A stretch of 64,000 nt of DNA from Agrobacterium vaccinii (GCF_021310995.1 NZ_CP054151.1:1185001-1249000), one strand, 5' to 3'. Counted from the first letter of the stretch, positions 1 to 13,266 are shown. A program made the numbers and translations. The notes: a model not told the origin generated them from the letters alone.

Positions 1-2440
<2,440 letters not shown>

Positions 2441-2445
2441 TATGT

Positions 2446-2470
2446 TCATCTTCATCGAAGATGAAGATGA
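2446..2470 (+). other. Hairpin directly after 23S rRNA (probable processing stem)
   Basis: Perfect 11-bp arms (2446-2456 TCATCTTCATC, 2460-2470 GATGAAGATGA) enclose a GAA loop, immediately 3' of the 23S rRNA. The structure is seen directly. A role in rRNA precursor cleavage, such as an RNase III substrate, is inferred from its position. Confidence 0.6.
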
Positions 2471-2704
2471 TACTTCTGTCCTCACGCGCCAAAGGCGCTG
2501 CGGACGGACAAGTCACAGAAAGACGTGTAAATTAAATAGAGCCTTCAGCTCTCCAGCTTCTCGAAACAACAGTTTCCATGTGAAATCATGGATCTGTGAT
2601 TGTTTTGGCCCAACACATCCTCATCTCGAGGGTGCCGTATGGCCAATTGGTGTCCCCTGTGAGCGTCAAGCGAACAGGACAAGGTACACCAATCAACAAG
2701 CAAT

Positions 2705-2735
2705 CATATGATCCATGCAAAGCATGGATCATATG
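2705..2735 (+). other. Perfect 14-bp hairpin in the 23S-5S spacer
   Basis: Arms CATATGATCCATGC (2705-2718) and GCATGGATCATATG (2722-2735) enclose an AAA loop, ending 12 nt before the 5S gene. No T-run follows, so a processing role is likelier than termination. Confidence 0.65.
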
Positions 2736-2747
2736 TTGCGTTTTGCC

Positions 2748-2866
2748 GACCTGGTGGTTATTGCGGGGCGGCTGCACCCGTTCCCATTCCGAACACGGCC
2801 GTGAAACGCCCCAGCGCCAATGGTACTCCGTCTTAAGACGCGGGAGAGTAGGTCGCTGCCAGGTCT
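2748..2866 (+). rRNA. rrf: 5S ribosomal RNA
   Basis: The sequence begins GACCTGGTGG and ends CCAGGTCT, the complementary terminal helix of 5S rRNA. It contains the conserved loops CCCATTCCGAACACGG and GCGCCAATGGTACT. The gene is flanked by complementary arms GTTGCGTTTTGC (2735-2746) and GCAAAACGCAAC (2867-2878), which extend the helix into the precursor and probably guide maturation. About 119 nt, normal for the family. Confidence 0.96.
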
Positions 2867-2924
2867 GCAAAACGCAACACAAAACATCTTCTCAACGCAA
2901 AAACAAACGGCCAAAAGGCCAGTC

Positions 2925-2950
2925 AAAGGCCGCTCACTACGCGGCCTTTT
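2925..2950 (+). terminator. Hairpin with T-run after 5S rRNA
   Basis: Arms AAAGGCCGC (2925-2933) and GCGGCCTTT (2941-2949) with a 7-nt loop and a short T tract. It has the shape of an intrinsic terminator but lies before tRNA-fMet. Either it is partial, or the tRNA has its own promoter in the next 150 bp. Confidence 0.6.
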
Positions 2951-3098
2951 GTGTTATAAAACGCAAAGACAATATCGGCGTACCACACTATGGTGCGCCC
3001 CTTACAGGAGACAAATCCTAACGGATTTGCTCCGGCAGTATGCATCACAGCCAAGCTGTGACGCAGTCGCGATAAATCCAATAGGGATTTACGCTTGG

Positions 3099-4499
<1,401 letters not shown>

Positions 4500-5046
4500 C
4501 AGACTTGCGAGTTAGTGATGGAAATCACGCCGCATCGATGTTGTCTGCGATGGGGCCACTGTTCAGCATTGCTCCGACCATAACCGTAAGATGATCTTCC
4601 AAACGTTCGTCGCGATTGGTCGTTTGCGTTTCTTGCTCCAGATTGGGTGCTCAGAGGAGGTGGATTGCGGTGCCTCAAAAGAGAAGAGGACGTTACTTCA
4701 ATAAGGCTGACAGCTTCCGGACTATACGTAGGAGCGGCCTAAAATGCTCCGATGTTTGAATGTTTGAGGATTGTGCACCAAGTTTATATTGGATTTACAC
4801 AGGGAAAGATATATTAAAATCCTGAAAATAATTTTGAATTGTAGCAAGAAAATAATTATATTGAATTAAATTCAAATATATAAACAATTATTAATGCATT
4901 AATTCCGTTATAATCATTTATTAAATTCATTTAATACATTGATTCGGAAATACTTGCGTTTTGTTGTTTCCAATTTCTGCAGTAAAATATGTGTATCCGG
5001 TCATTTAGACTGATCGGATGCCCGTAGCAACAACTGGAGACATAAA
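4500..5046. other. Intergenic stretch with a short coding remnant and an AT-rich block
   Basis: A minus-strand open fragment ends at the stop 4525-4527 (peptide ending GAMLNSGPIADNIDAA). It has about 40 codons bounded by stops and looks like the tail of a lost gene of the integrated element; the family is not recognised. Positions 4780-4990 are much more A+T-rich than the surroundings, consistent with a promoter region for the gene at 5047 or with imported DNA. Confidence 0.4.
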
Positions 5047-6159
5047 ATGACCTCAACTCAGGAAATCAAGACTGCCGCCGCTTCTTCTGCCGCTTTTTAT
5101 GCGGATATGGACATCCCGGCCACGGTATATGCAAAGCTGGAGGACACGGCGTCCCGCATCCATGAGCTTGGCCGCCGCACGACGGAACAGACCTTCCAGC
5201 TTGGCGATCACCTGGCGCAGGTGGCCGCGATCCTGCCTGAGGGTACGTTCAACAGGTGGGTCGACATCCGCTGTAACCTGAAAGCACGCAGCGCCCGCAA
5301 TTACATGGCGGTGTTCCGCAACCTCGGGTTCTGCCGTGATGAACTGGTTGATCTTTCGGTTGGATCGACCGTGCTGTTCCACCTGTCATCAGCGACTGAG
5401 GATCAGATCGTCGAGGCGATCGCTTTCGCAAATGAGGCCGGCCGCCTAAAGGTTGCCGATGTGAAGACGATCATGGCCGGTACCCACGAGGACGAAGACG
5501 ACGGGAAACGGAATGATCTGTTCTCGGTTGGCGGCTTGACCGGGCTGAAGGCTCTGATCGCGCTCAAGAGCCGCGAGGGTCTGAAAGTGTTCATCGACGA
5601 TATCATGGCAATCTGCCGGGCAATCGAAGAGGCCCTGTCGCAAAAACGCGTCATCAAGGAGGCGCTTGCCAAGGAGGTTCAGGACCTTTCCCGTGTTGCC
5701 CGGCTCGAACTGACTAACCTGGCGCTGTTTGTCGAGACGGAAACTGAGTTGCGTTGCAACGCACGCGCCATGACGTTTCCGAAGTCGAGCGAATGGGCGC
5801 AGGTCCATGACATCCTCTATAAACTGGGAGGTGTTGAGCAGTGGCCGAAGTCGGGCGGTATGCGGGACTGGTTGCAGCTTGAAGTCGTGCCGGTCTTGCT
5901 CTGGGTGGTCTCCAAGGAACGCAAACCGAAGTGGCCGCTGGAAAGACCGACGGCTGCAGTTGCGACCGAACGTGCGGAGATCTCTGATCTTAGCGAGGGC
6001 GCTCCGGACGGGGTGGCCGAGGGTACCGAACCAACGGCGACCCGTGCGCAGGTCAATGTCGTGCCGCCACTCGCCGTCGAGATCGAGATCGATGCAAGCG
6101 AGGTCATTGATGTGAACGTATCAGAAGACGTGGATCCGCCAACTGCTGTGATGGCATGA
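5047..6159 (+). CDS. DUF3102-like protein of a mobile element, function unknown
   Basis: 370 residues. The N-terminal half resembles DUF3102-type proteins: LGDHLAQVAAILPEGTF followed by a W and an ARNYMAVFRNLG helix, a pattern of proteins with KorB/ParB-like or plasmid contexts. The centre is helical and charged. The C-terminal 70 residues are low-complexity and acidic (repeated E, V, D, T, P), probably disordered. The ATG follows GGAGAC at 8 nt spacing, after the AT-rich block. It lies downstream of the recombinase remnant on the opposite strand and reads toward 6512 in the same direction. A role in DNA or plasmid maintenance is only inferred. That it is a real gene is well supported by length and codon pattern. 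Confidence 0.7.
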   Translation: MTSTQEIKTAAASSAAFYADMDIPATVYAKLEDTASRIHELGRRTTEQTFQLGDHLAQVAAILPEGTFNRWVDIRCNLKARSARNYMAVFRNLGFCRDELVDLSVGSTVLFHLSSATEDQIVEAIAFANEAGRLKVADVKTIMAGTHEDEDDGKRNDLFSVGGLTGLKALIALKSREGLKVFIDDIMAICRAIEEALSQKRVIKEALAKEVQDLSRVARLELTNLALFVETETELRCNARAMTFPKSSEWAQVHDILYKLGGVEQWPKSGGMRDWLQLEVVPVLLWVVSKERKPKWPLERPTAAVATERAEISDLSEGAPDGVAEGTEPTATRAQVNVVPPLAVEIEIDASEVIDVNVSEDVDPPTAVMA

Positions 6160-6511
6160 ACTCCACCATTGATGGCGGCGGCTTCCGGCTTCCAGACGAC
6201 ATTCGAGAGGGCCGCTTGTCGGCCCTTTCTTTTTGCCCGCATCTAGCGGCTGAATTGATTTGGCGCGGCGACCGCGAAACTCCTCACAGGCGGATTTGCA
6301 GATCGACGTGGCGAAGGCGCGATTGTCAATCGTGAGCCCGCTGTTAACCTTGTACCGGCTTTGTTCTTTTTTGTTGTTTTGGGACCTTGAGCCCGAGCGC
6401 CGGTCCTGCCAGGTTAAGGGCGTTCCAGATGACTGGGACAAAACGACCCAAGCCGATGCGCTAACATCGACAAGGGCCTGACCGTCAACCTTGGTTAGAA
6501 GGAATCGGGCT
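6160..6511. other. Intergenic region, no gene recognised
   Basis: About 350 bp. Immediately after the upstream stop there is a pair GAGGGCCGC / CGGCCCTTT (near 6207-6229) followed by CTTTTTGC, which could terminate the 5047 gene. The rest shows no supported gene. Confidence 0.4.
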
Positions 6512-7360
6512 ATGAGCACGAATACCGTTTCTGTCCCCTTTGGGGAAGTTCTTCGTTCTATGATCAACAACAGCGAGACTGCCCCATCCACCGGATCGCG
6601 TCAGCGGCCCCACGGCTATGGCCGGGACTCTATTGCCACCATGCATGCCGCTCCCGAACCTGCCGTGCTGCGCCGCCATCCGCACCTGGTTCGCTTTGCC
6701 GATGTCGCTGATGACCTCGATCTGCTGATTGATCGCGCCATCGCGGCGATCGCTGATGGCGAACCTGTCGAGGACGAGATCCTCGGCCACTACGTTCACA
6801 TCGCCTCGCTCGTTCGCGCCGTATCGTTCCGGGAGGGCAAGCTTCTGGAACAGGCCGTCGAGCGCCTGGCCAAGACCAATCCCAACATCACCGTTCTGAC
6901 CCAGTCCCTGAAACTGCCGCTCGTCAAGGCCGCCATGGAAGCTGTGTCCGGCAATGACTTGTCTTCACTCGACGGCATCAAGCTTGATTGCGAGGCACCG
7001 GCCAAGGGAACATACATGCCGGACCTTATCATTGTGAACCGCATCCGGCACACCGCCTACATTCTCGACCTCAAGAGATCGCTCGCCTCTTACGGCGACA
7101 CTAGCCGTCTCGAAGAGTTGAAGATGAAGATGATGGCGTCGGCAATGGTTCTACCCGACTGGCTCTACAAGCATCACAAGCGTCTGATGGTCGACACCGT
7201 CGAAGTGGCGATCGTCGATGGTGCCAGCCGCCCAAGCAACCATGCCAATGGGGTATGGGCTTTGTCCGAGATCGACGACCTGCTGGAAATCGACGGTGTC
7301 GCCGCCTGCATGGCACAGTTGCATCTACGCTTCGGTCGCAAGGTCCAGCAACTTCTTTAG
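6512..7360 (+). CDS. Uncharacterised protein with a PD-(D/E)XK-like motif
   Basis: 282 residues from ATG 6512, chosen because AGAAGGA precedes it; an upstream TTG at 6491 is possible. After a disordered start, residues about 60-150 are helical. The C-terminal half has P170-D171 on a predicted strand (MPDLIIV) and D186-L-K188 on the next (YILDLKRS). This spacing and strand-turn-strand layout fit the catalytic core of PD-(D/E)XK nucleases, with an upstream Glu/Asp still to be assigned. A nuclease role is inferred from the motif alone; the fold could equally be inactive. It sits between the DUF3102-like gene and the FtsH-like remnant, all on the plus strand, and may be cargo of the tRNA-integrated element. 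Confidence 0.65.
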   Translation: MSTNTVSVPFGEVLRSMINNSETAPSTGSRQRPHGYGRDSIATMHAAPEPAVLRRHPHLVRFADVADDLDLLIDRAIAAIADGEPVEDEILGHYVHIASLVRAVSFREGKLLEQAVERLAKTNPNITVLTQSLKLPLVKAAMEAVSGNDLSSLDGIKLDCEAPAKGTYMPDLIIVNRIRHTAYILDLKRSLASYGDTSRLEELKMKMMASAMVLPDWLYKHHKRLMVDTVEVAIVDGASRPSNHANGVWALSEIDDLLEIDGVAACMAQLHLRFGRKVQQLL

Positions 7361-7836
7361 GCGGAGGCACGCAAGGCGATTGGTCTTCACGACCAGCCCG
7401 TATCTGTCATGCCAACCAGGGTGGCCTCTTCGTTTCCGGCCATCCGTTCTCGCATCGATCGCAGCGGTTCGACTGGGTCCCAAAGAGAAGATCAGGCTGT
7501 GCTCTTGCAGAATGAGGATCACGGTTCTGACGATGATGGCCACGATACCATCGACCCGCTCCATGGCGATCAGGATGATGATCACGAAGGCGGATCGAAA
7601 CCGACCTACATCCGGATTGGCTTTGCGCACCGTCCTGTGGCGCACTGATCCCCTGACATCGTCAGCCGCTCCCTGACGGTTGTCGTCGGGCAGCGGGCAA
7701 GGTCGTCACGGCCGGGAAGCCGTGAGTTCCTACCATTCCTTCACCTGTCACTGGCGCCGGACCGATTGCTGTCTGGCCAAGGAGCCGTCATGCCTACCGC
7801 ATCATCCTTAGTCATCCCGAACCCGCTCGTGCCGAG
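7361..7836. other. Region without a confident gene
   Basis: About 475 bp. One frame at 7409-7648 (79 codons) encodes a short acidic peptide with an SDDDGHDT-type stretch, but it lacks a convincing ribosome binding site. The frame of the 7837 gene is open back to about 7726 without an ATG, so its true start could lie here at a rare initiation codon. Confidence 0.3.
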
Positions 7837-8205
7837 ATGCTTGCAGATGATCCGGCTCTGCTCATCGGACTGGCACTGTGCCATCTGCGGCAGCAGGGCG
7901 GGATGGCTGGCACCCTGCCGGATACGATCATGAGCCGATTGCATGAACATGCCGCGCACGGTGATCCTACCTGCTGCCTGCTGGTGGACTGGCTCGTGCG
8001 ACGCAACGGCGATGTTGCAGACTCGCACGGGCGAAATGCCGACAACGCGAATTCTAGCGAGGTCTGGCCTGAGCGCCATCTGATGAGTGAGCGCCGCCAT
8101 GCAGGGCCAGGTAGGCCGAAACGCCGTAAGCCGTCGAGGGACGGGTCATTGGTTCCCCAAACGGCAATTATTGCCGCACTGAGGGAAGGTGGATCCGATG
8201 AATAA
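7837..8205 (+). CDS. Small hypothetical protein upstream of the FtsH-like gene
   Basis: 122 residues from ATG 7837. The same frame is open for about 37 codons upstream (peptide ending AYRIILSHPEPARAE), which reads like genuine protein, so the start may be earlier. The N-terminal half is helical (ALLIGLALCHLRQQ); the C-terminal part is rich in Arg/Lys with RPKRRKP. Its stop (8203-8205) overlaps the ATG of the next gene at 8198, indicating translational coupling with the FtsH-like gene. No family is recognised. Confidence 0.5.
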   Translation: MLADDPALLIGLALCHLRQQGGMAGTLPDTIMSRLHEHAAHGDPTCCLLVDWLVRRNGDVADSHGRNADNANSSEVWPERHLMSERRHAGPGRPKRRKPSRDGSLVPQTAIIAALREGGSDE

Positions 8206-9630
8206 GCTGTCACGTCTGTTCGTTCGTCGCCTTGAACGCATTGCCCGGCGTGAGGCTCGCCGCAATGCGCATATCAATGGACTGCTTAATGTGAAGATCA
8301 TTGAAATCGGCGGGCATGTGCTGCGTCGCTACGCACCGGCCTTTGATACCACGCGCCTTTCCGGTGATCCGGAAAGAGACCTTGCATGGCTGCGCCGGAA
8401 TTTTGGCGGCTATCTCATGCCGCCTCCGCCCGCGTCCGACATTGTCGTCACCGAAACCAAGCCGCTGGCATCGATCCTGCCGTTTCTGCTGCCACGAAAG
8501 CAGGCGGCCAGCTACCAGCCAGCGTTGGATATGCACGCCGTGCCTATGCGGTCGGTCTCGTCGGACGTGCGGGCAGGCCACCGCTGGTCAGTAATATCGT
8601 TGCAGCCCTCGTGCTGTCACGTGCGATCAAAAACAGTCGCGTGCCGTTTTCCAGGATTGCGCGTGCTGCCTTCATGACAGCCCCGGTCGTATGGCTGCAA
8701 GCGCCGATCGCAGGCTTTGAACAGGCGATGCGGCGCCTGATCGAGACACAGGGCTTTATTCAAGGTGGTGCGCTCAACGGCATCGACGGAGACTATGTTT
8801 TGGATGACAGCGTATTCGACGGGAACGCGCAACCGGGCCGGGCTTATATCCAGTTCATTGGTAAAAGCGTCCATCGCCTCACCGGAGCGATGTTGCAGCG
8901 ACGCCTGAATAACGCGTTGACACGGGATTATCCGGTTGTCGCAATTGCAGAACGTGCCGACCAGATCCCGACCGACATCAATATTGCCGCCGACATCGAT
9001 CTTGTCGCAGGCTGGCTCGACTACCCCTTCATCAGCGCCATGATCGAAACGGTACATGGTGCCAGTGGGCTTGAGGCACTGCAGCAGTGGGTGAAGGCAT
9101 CTGACGCGCATTATCTGACGATCGATGATGTCGTGCTTGCCTTCCGGCCGGGGCGCAGCGCAGGTGAGGCGATTGCTGTACTGGTTTCACTGACAGAACG
9201 CAATCGCATCGCTGCCCGGGACGGCGATGACGACGATGATGAGACGTCTTCAGAGGATGCAAAGAAGGCGTCGAAGTCGAAGGACTCCACCGGTTCGGAC
9301 AAGGCCAATGAAAACGGTGGCAAGTGGAAGCGTGACAAGCCGTCGGGTGCTAAGGTTATCCAGCCGCAGCCACGGGGGTCATGCGAAGGCGATCGACCGG
9401 CGCTCGCTGTCGAGACGCTGTCCGGATACGGCAAGGCCAGTACCTGGGCGCTGGATCTCAAGGCCGATCTTGCCGACTATCTGGCAAGCACGCTCGCCTG
9501 GTCTGATATGAGTGCCAAGCTGCTGCTGTCAGGACCGCCCGGCACCGGCAAAACGACCTTTGCAAAGGCTCTGTGTAATTCCCTGCAGGTCCCGTTGGTC
9601 GTCACGTCCGTTTCCACATGGCTGCAGGGC

Positions 9631-10909
9631 ACTGCTGTCCGGTTTAAATTTGTAGACACGGCGCACGGTGTTGATTCTATTCGTATTCAAGCGTTTGGCG
9701 ACGATTTGGACACGAAAGAGGGGCAACACCGTGCGGCATCACAATAGCGTTTTTCATGATCTTTTGAAGCGCATTTCCTGGTCGACCTTCGAGCGGCTTG
9801 TGGATGAGCATGGCACCGACAAGCATACCCGGCGATTGTCCACCAAGAGCCAGTTGATCGCCCTGCTGTATGGGCAACTCGCCGGTGCTGTCAGCTTGCG
9901 CGAGATCGAAGGTGGTCTGGAAAGCCATTCGACACGCCTTTATCATCTCGGCGCACGCCCGGCCTCACGTTCGACACTGGCTGATGCCAATGCCAAACGC
10001 TCAAGTGCGGTCTTTACCGGTCTGTTTGCCGAGCTGGTCGCACGAGCCGGGCGCGGGTTGCGACGGTCCGTCGGCGAGGCGACCTATCTGATTGATGCCA
10101 CGAGCCTTCGCCTTTCCGGTGCAGGATCGCAATGGGCGCGGTTCTCCCATCAGGCTTGCGGAGCCAAGGTCCACATCGTCTATGATGCGGGCGCAGAGCG
10201 ACCGATCTATGCCGCCGTCACACCCGCCAATGTCAATGACATCACCGCCGCCAAGGCCATGCCGATCGAACCGGGCGCGACCTACGTCTTTGATCTGGGC
10301 TATTATGATTTCTCATGGTGGGCCAGAATGGATCAGGCCGGATGCCGCATCGTCACCCGCTTCAAGTCCCATACACCCTGACGGTGTTGCATGAGCAGCC
10401 GCTGGGGGACGCGGATGCAAACGGTGGTCGCATCCTGTCGGATCGCATTGGTCTGCTGCCTGCCCGTCAGGCCGGCAACCGCAAGAACCCGTTCAGCGAC
10501 CCGGTTCGCGAGATCACGGTGCAAAGCGATACCGGCAAGGTCCTGCGGATCCTGTCGAACGATCTCGATGCCACTGCGCAAGAGATCGCCGATCTCTACA
10601 AGCGCCGCTGGGCTATCGAACTGTTCTTCAAATGGGTCAAGCAGACCTTGAAGATCAAGCATTTCCTGGGTGTCTCAGAAAACGCCGTGCGCATTCAGAT
10701 CACCGTGGCCCTCATCGCTTTCCTGCTTCTGCGCATGGCGCAGGCAGACCAGAAGACCATCAAAAGCCCCTGGATCTTCGCCCGCCTCGTGCGGGCCAAC
10801 CCCATGCATCGAAAAAGAACAGACAGTCTTCTCAAACCACCCAACAGCAGCAGATGCCACAATGACCAGTTGATGCTCCAATGGACGGAGGTTTAAACCG
10901 GACAGCAGT
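9631..10909 (+). mobile_element. IS4-family insertion sequence with perfect ends and 11-bp target duplication
   Basis: 1,279 bp. The terminal inverted repeats ACTGCTGTCCGGTTTAAA (9631-9648) and TTTAAACCGGACAGCAGT (10892-10909) match 18 of 18. The target duplication GGCTGCAGGGC is present at 9620-9630 and 10910-10920. Removing the IS and one duplicate restores the reading frame of the FtsH-like gene exactly. The perfect ends and duplicates indicate a recent insertion. Confidence 0.95.
9731..10896 (+). pseudogene. IS4-family DDE transposase, single frameshift
   Basis: The first part (GTG 9731 to stop 10381) has the DUF4372-type N-terminus (HHNSVFHDLLKRI), then the first catalytic Asp in YLIDATSLRLS and the second in VFDLGYYDFSWW. 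The second part, open from about 10315 to 10896, carries the Y-R-E-K signature (YKRRWAIELFFKWVKQ) with the catalytic Glu. The two frames join at CATACACCCTGACGG (about 10370-10384). One additional C there would give a continuous HTPLTVLHEQ. No slippery sequence is obvious, so a true inactivating deletion or a sequencing error is more likely than programmed frameshifting. Confidence 0.85.
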
Positions 10910-11938
10910 GGCTGCAGGGCGGGCATCTCAATGACGTCATCGACAAGATGGCAAAGACCTTTGCCGAGGCCCGTGCGTTAGCGCCGTCCATCCTGTTCAT
11001 TGATGAGATTGACGGCATCGGGAAACGTCAACCAGCCGAACGGGAGTATGCTGACTACTGGAATGCGGTCGTCAACAAGGCGTTGGAATTGCTGGATGGT
11101 GCTGTGAAAAGCGAGGGTCTGATCATCGTCGGTGCCACCAACCGGCCTGAACAGATCGACTATGCAGATCCAGACCAGCTAGCCGAGGGAGTTTGACCAA
11201 TATGGAAACGAACACCAACAGTGCCAGCAATCCCATACTGAAACGTCTGGCTACTCGGGCGATGGGGCTGACGGGCGCCGACATCGAGCGCATCGTTTGC
11301 CAGGCACGCCTCAAAGCCCGCCGTGAAAAGCGCCCGCTGCGGTTCGCGGATCTGGAGGCTTGGGATCCGGATGGATCGCCCTGCCGTCCCATACGATCTG
11401 CGCTGGCGTTTTGCTGTTCACGAGGCAGGCCATGCCATCATTCATCATATTCTGAAGCTTGGACCGATCCATGGCATTAACATCGATACGGCAAACGGGG
11501 GTTACAGCCAGCTTGGCTTCACTGCTTCCGGCAGCGATACGCTCGGTTATCTTGAAGATATGCTTACTATGTTGATGGCCGGGCTGCCGCCGAGCAGATC
11601 GTCGTCGGGGTCGGGTGGCAGTGATGACAGCGATCTCGCTGGGGCTACCAAACTCGCGCTTGCCTTGGAGCGGACGCCGGTTTTGCTACATTTCAACCGT
11701 CGTTGTATCATCATGACAGCGACCAGGCATCCGTTCTCGACGGGCATCCGGATCTTGCGGCGCGGGTCCATGCAAGGTTGGAGACGGCGCTCGCCAAAGC
11801 GCAAGAAATCCTGCAGCAGAACAAAGGCCGCCTTGATGCGCTGATTGAAAAACTGTTCCAAGCGCAATCGATCAGTGGAGAGGATTTTATCAAAATGATC
11901 AGAAATTATCCGATTATTAATATCATATTTTAGGCGGA

Positions 11939-12013
11939 TTATACCAACCTTCAGTGACCATGACTCTCCTGGGAAGCCCCCGGGAGAGTCATGGTCACTG
12001 AAGGTTGGTATAA
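11939..12013. repeat. Long perfect palindrome (31-bp arms), MITE-like
   Basis: The left arm 11939-11969 (starting TTATACCAACCTTCAG) is the exact reverse complement of the right arm 11983-12013 (ending GAAGGTTGGTATAA). Inner pairing through GGG/CCC extends the stem to about 35 bp with a loop of AAGCC. It begins just after the stop of the FtsH-like remnant. A terminator would not need such long perfect arms and no T-run follows. A miniature inverted-repeat element or fused IS ends are the likelier explanations. Confidence 0.75.
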
Positions 12014-12411
12014 CGGCCGCGTGCGCGATGAACGCTCAATGGAAGTTTGTTTTTTGGTCTCGATCATGCCCGAAGCGCCATTGCGGAATGAGCCGACGAC
12101 TACAACAATTTTCGGCCGCACTCATCGCTCGGATACTAGACGCTGGCGACTATGCCGGGATCTTCGCCGCAACTGGCTCCAACGCTGCGCAATGTGGAAG
12201 CTTCGCGTTTCCCCCGGTTGCTCCCATCGCGCCATTTGGCGTATCAAAGACCGCCGAGGCTCCAATCGCAACCGGATGAAACTTCAGTGGCAGGTCAGTT
12301 CTGCCCAATGGTCTCTATAATCATTGAAATAGCCTAACCGGGTATAATAGCCAAGATTTGATCTTGTGTTTCAATTTTTTGGGTTTTGGCTTGATTGCAG
12401 CCACACTGGAG
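12014..12411. other. No gene recognised between the palindrome and the IS3 element
   Basis: About 400 bp. Two overlapping plus-strand frames (11991-12320 and 12028-12279) show no recognisable family, no convincing start signal and conflicting reading. They look like decayed or non-coding DNA. Confidence 0.35.
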
Positions 12412-12438
12412 TGCACCCCATTTCACCGGACAAGTCGG

Positions 12439-13266
12439 CTAGATTGATTTAGCCCTGATGAACTGCCGAGGGGAAGCCCTCTTGAGCGCGGAATGGGGAT
12501 GGATTTCGTTGTAGTCCTCGATCCATCCGTCGATGAGCCGGAGCGCTGTTTGGGCGTCCGGTAGAGCTGATATCCGAATATAGTCCCGCTTCAACGTTTT
12601 GACGAAGGCTTCCGACATGCCGTTCGACTGCGGGCTGGCGACCGGCGTGAAGCAGGGCGTCAGATTGAGTGCTTGCGCAAACAGCCTCGTGTCCCGCGCG
12701 GTATAAGCCGAGCCATTGTCAGAGAGATGCTCGATAGCATGCGGGGCTCGGGTTGCATGGAAGCGTTTCTCGACCGCCTCCAACATCATGTCGCGTACGT
12801 CTGAGCCGGAGATGCCTGCATTGGCAACCGCCGTCCAGGCGATGATCTCGCGGTCGAAGGCGTCGATAATGAAGGCGAGACGAATAACCTCGCCATTCCA
12901 GCAGGCGAACTCCAGACCGTCTGAGCACCAGCGCAGATTGGAGCGCATGACCATGACCTTGCCGTCATGGATGCGGCCCTTGCGAACAGCCGTATGCTTC
13001 TCCCGCAGCATGGCGTGGTTGCCCATGATGCGATGAACCCGTTTGGCGTTGAAGACAGGCTTATCGGCGGCTCGCCTTTCGCGATTGAGGAGCGCAGCGA
13101 TCCGCCGATAGCCATAGGTTGGCCTTTGATCCACCAGCCTGCGAATGGCGGGCAGAAGGTCTGCATCCTCGACCTTGTGGTATGGCCCACGCGGCTTTGA
13201 TTTGCCTTTCAGCCGCTCGATGAGGTTGGAACGGGAGACGCCCAGCGTGTCTGCGACGGCCTTCAT
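12439..13266 (-). CDS. IS3-family transposase orfB (DDE integrase core)
   Basis: 275 residues. The HTH_21 segment GRPTYGYRRI-type (here QRPTYGYRRIAALLNRE) is followed by the rve integrase core. The first Asp is in NLRWCSDGLEFAC, the second in LSDNGSAYTA, and the catalytic Glu is in SPQSNGMSEAFVKTLKRDY. The C-terminal HPHSALKRASPRQF motif is typical. It starts at ATG 13266, overlapping the orfA stop by 4 bp. It looks intact. Confidence 0.92.
   Translation of the reverse strand: MKAVADTLGVSRSNLIERLKGKSKPRGPYHKVEDADLLPAIRRLVDQRPTYGYRRIAALLNRERRAADKPVFNAKRVHRIMGNHAMLREKHTAVRKGRIHDGKVMVMRSNLRWCSDGLEFACWNGEVIRLAFIIDAFDREIIAWTAVANAGISGSDVRDMMLEAVEKRFHATRAPHAIEHLSDNGSAYTARDTRLFAQALNLTPCFTPVASPQSNGMSEAFVKTLKRDYIRISALPDAQTALRLIDGWIEDYNEIHPHSALKRASPRQFIRAKSI

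Larger units (their letters stand above)
8198..11933 (+). pseudogene. FtsH-like AAA+ ATPase / M41 zinc metalloprotease, broken by IS insertion and indels
   Basis: Intact relatives of this type would couple ATP-driven unfolding to zinc proteolysis. Seen in order: an N-terminal segment from ATG 8198; a one-base loss near 8529 after which the frame continues (ALD then YARRAYAVGLVG); an acidic linker (GDDDDDETSS); Walker A GPPGTGKTTFAK near 9535; then an IS4-family element. After it the same codons resume (WLQG then GHLNDVIDKMAK), followed by Walker B SILFIDEIDGIG and GATNRPEQID. The following arginine-finger segment is missing, with a stop at 11194. The AAA lid (GLTGADIERIVCQAR) and the M41 site HEAGH near 11420 lie in a shifted frame. 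A further frame change occurs near 11590 (AAEQIVVG in another frame), and the C-terminal helix EKLFQAQSISGEDF ends at 11931. It is certainly inactive as one protein. No FtsH-type N-terminal transmembrane pair was noticed. Confidence 0.85.

Noticed and set aside
8386..8530. The ATG at 8386 as start of the AAA protein
   Set aside because: The first 48 codons of that frame read as an out-of-frame shadow of the 8198 gene; a one-base loss near 8529 explains the data better.
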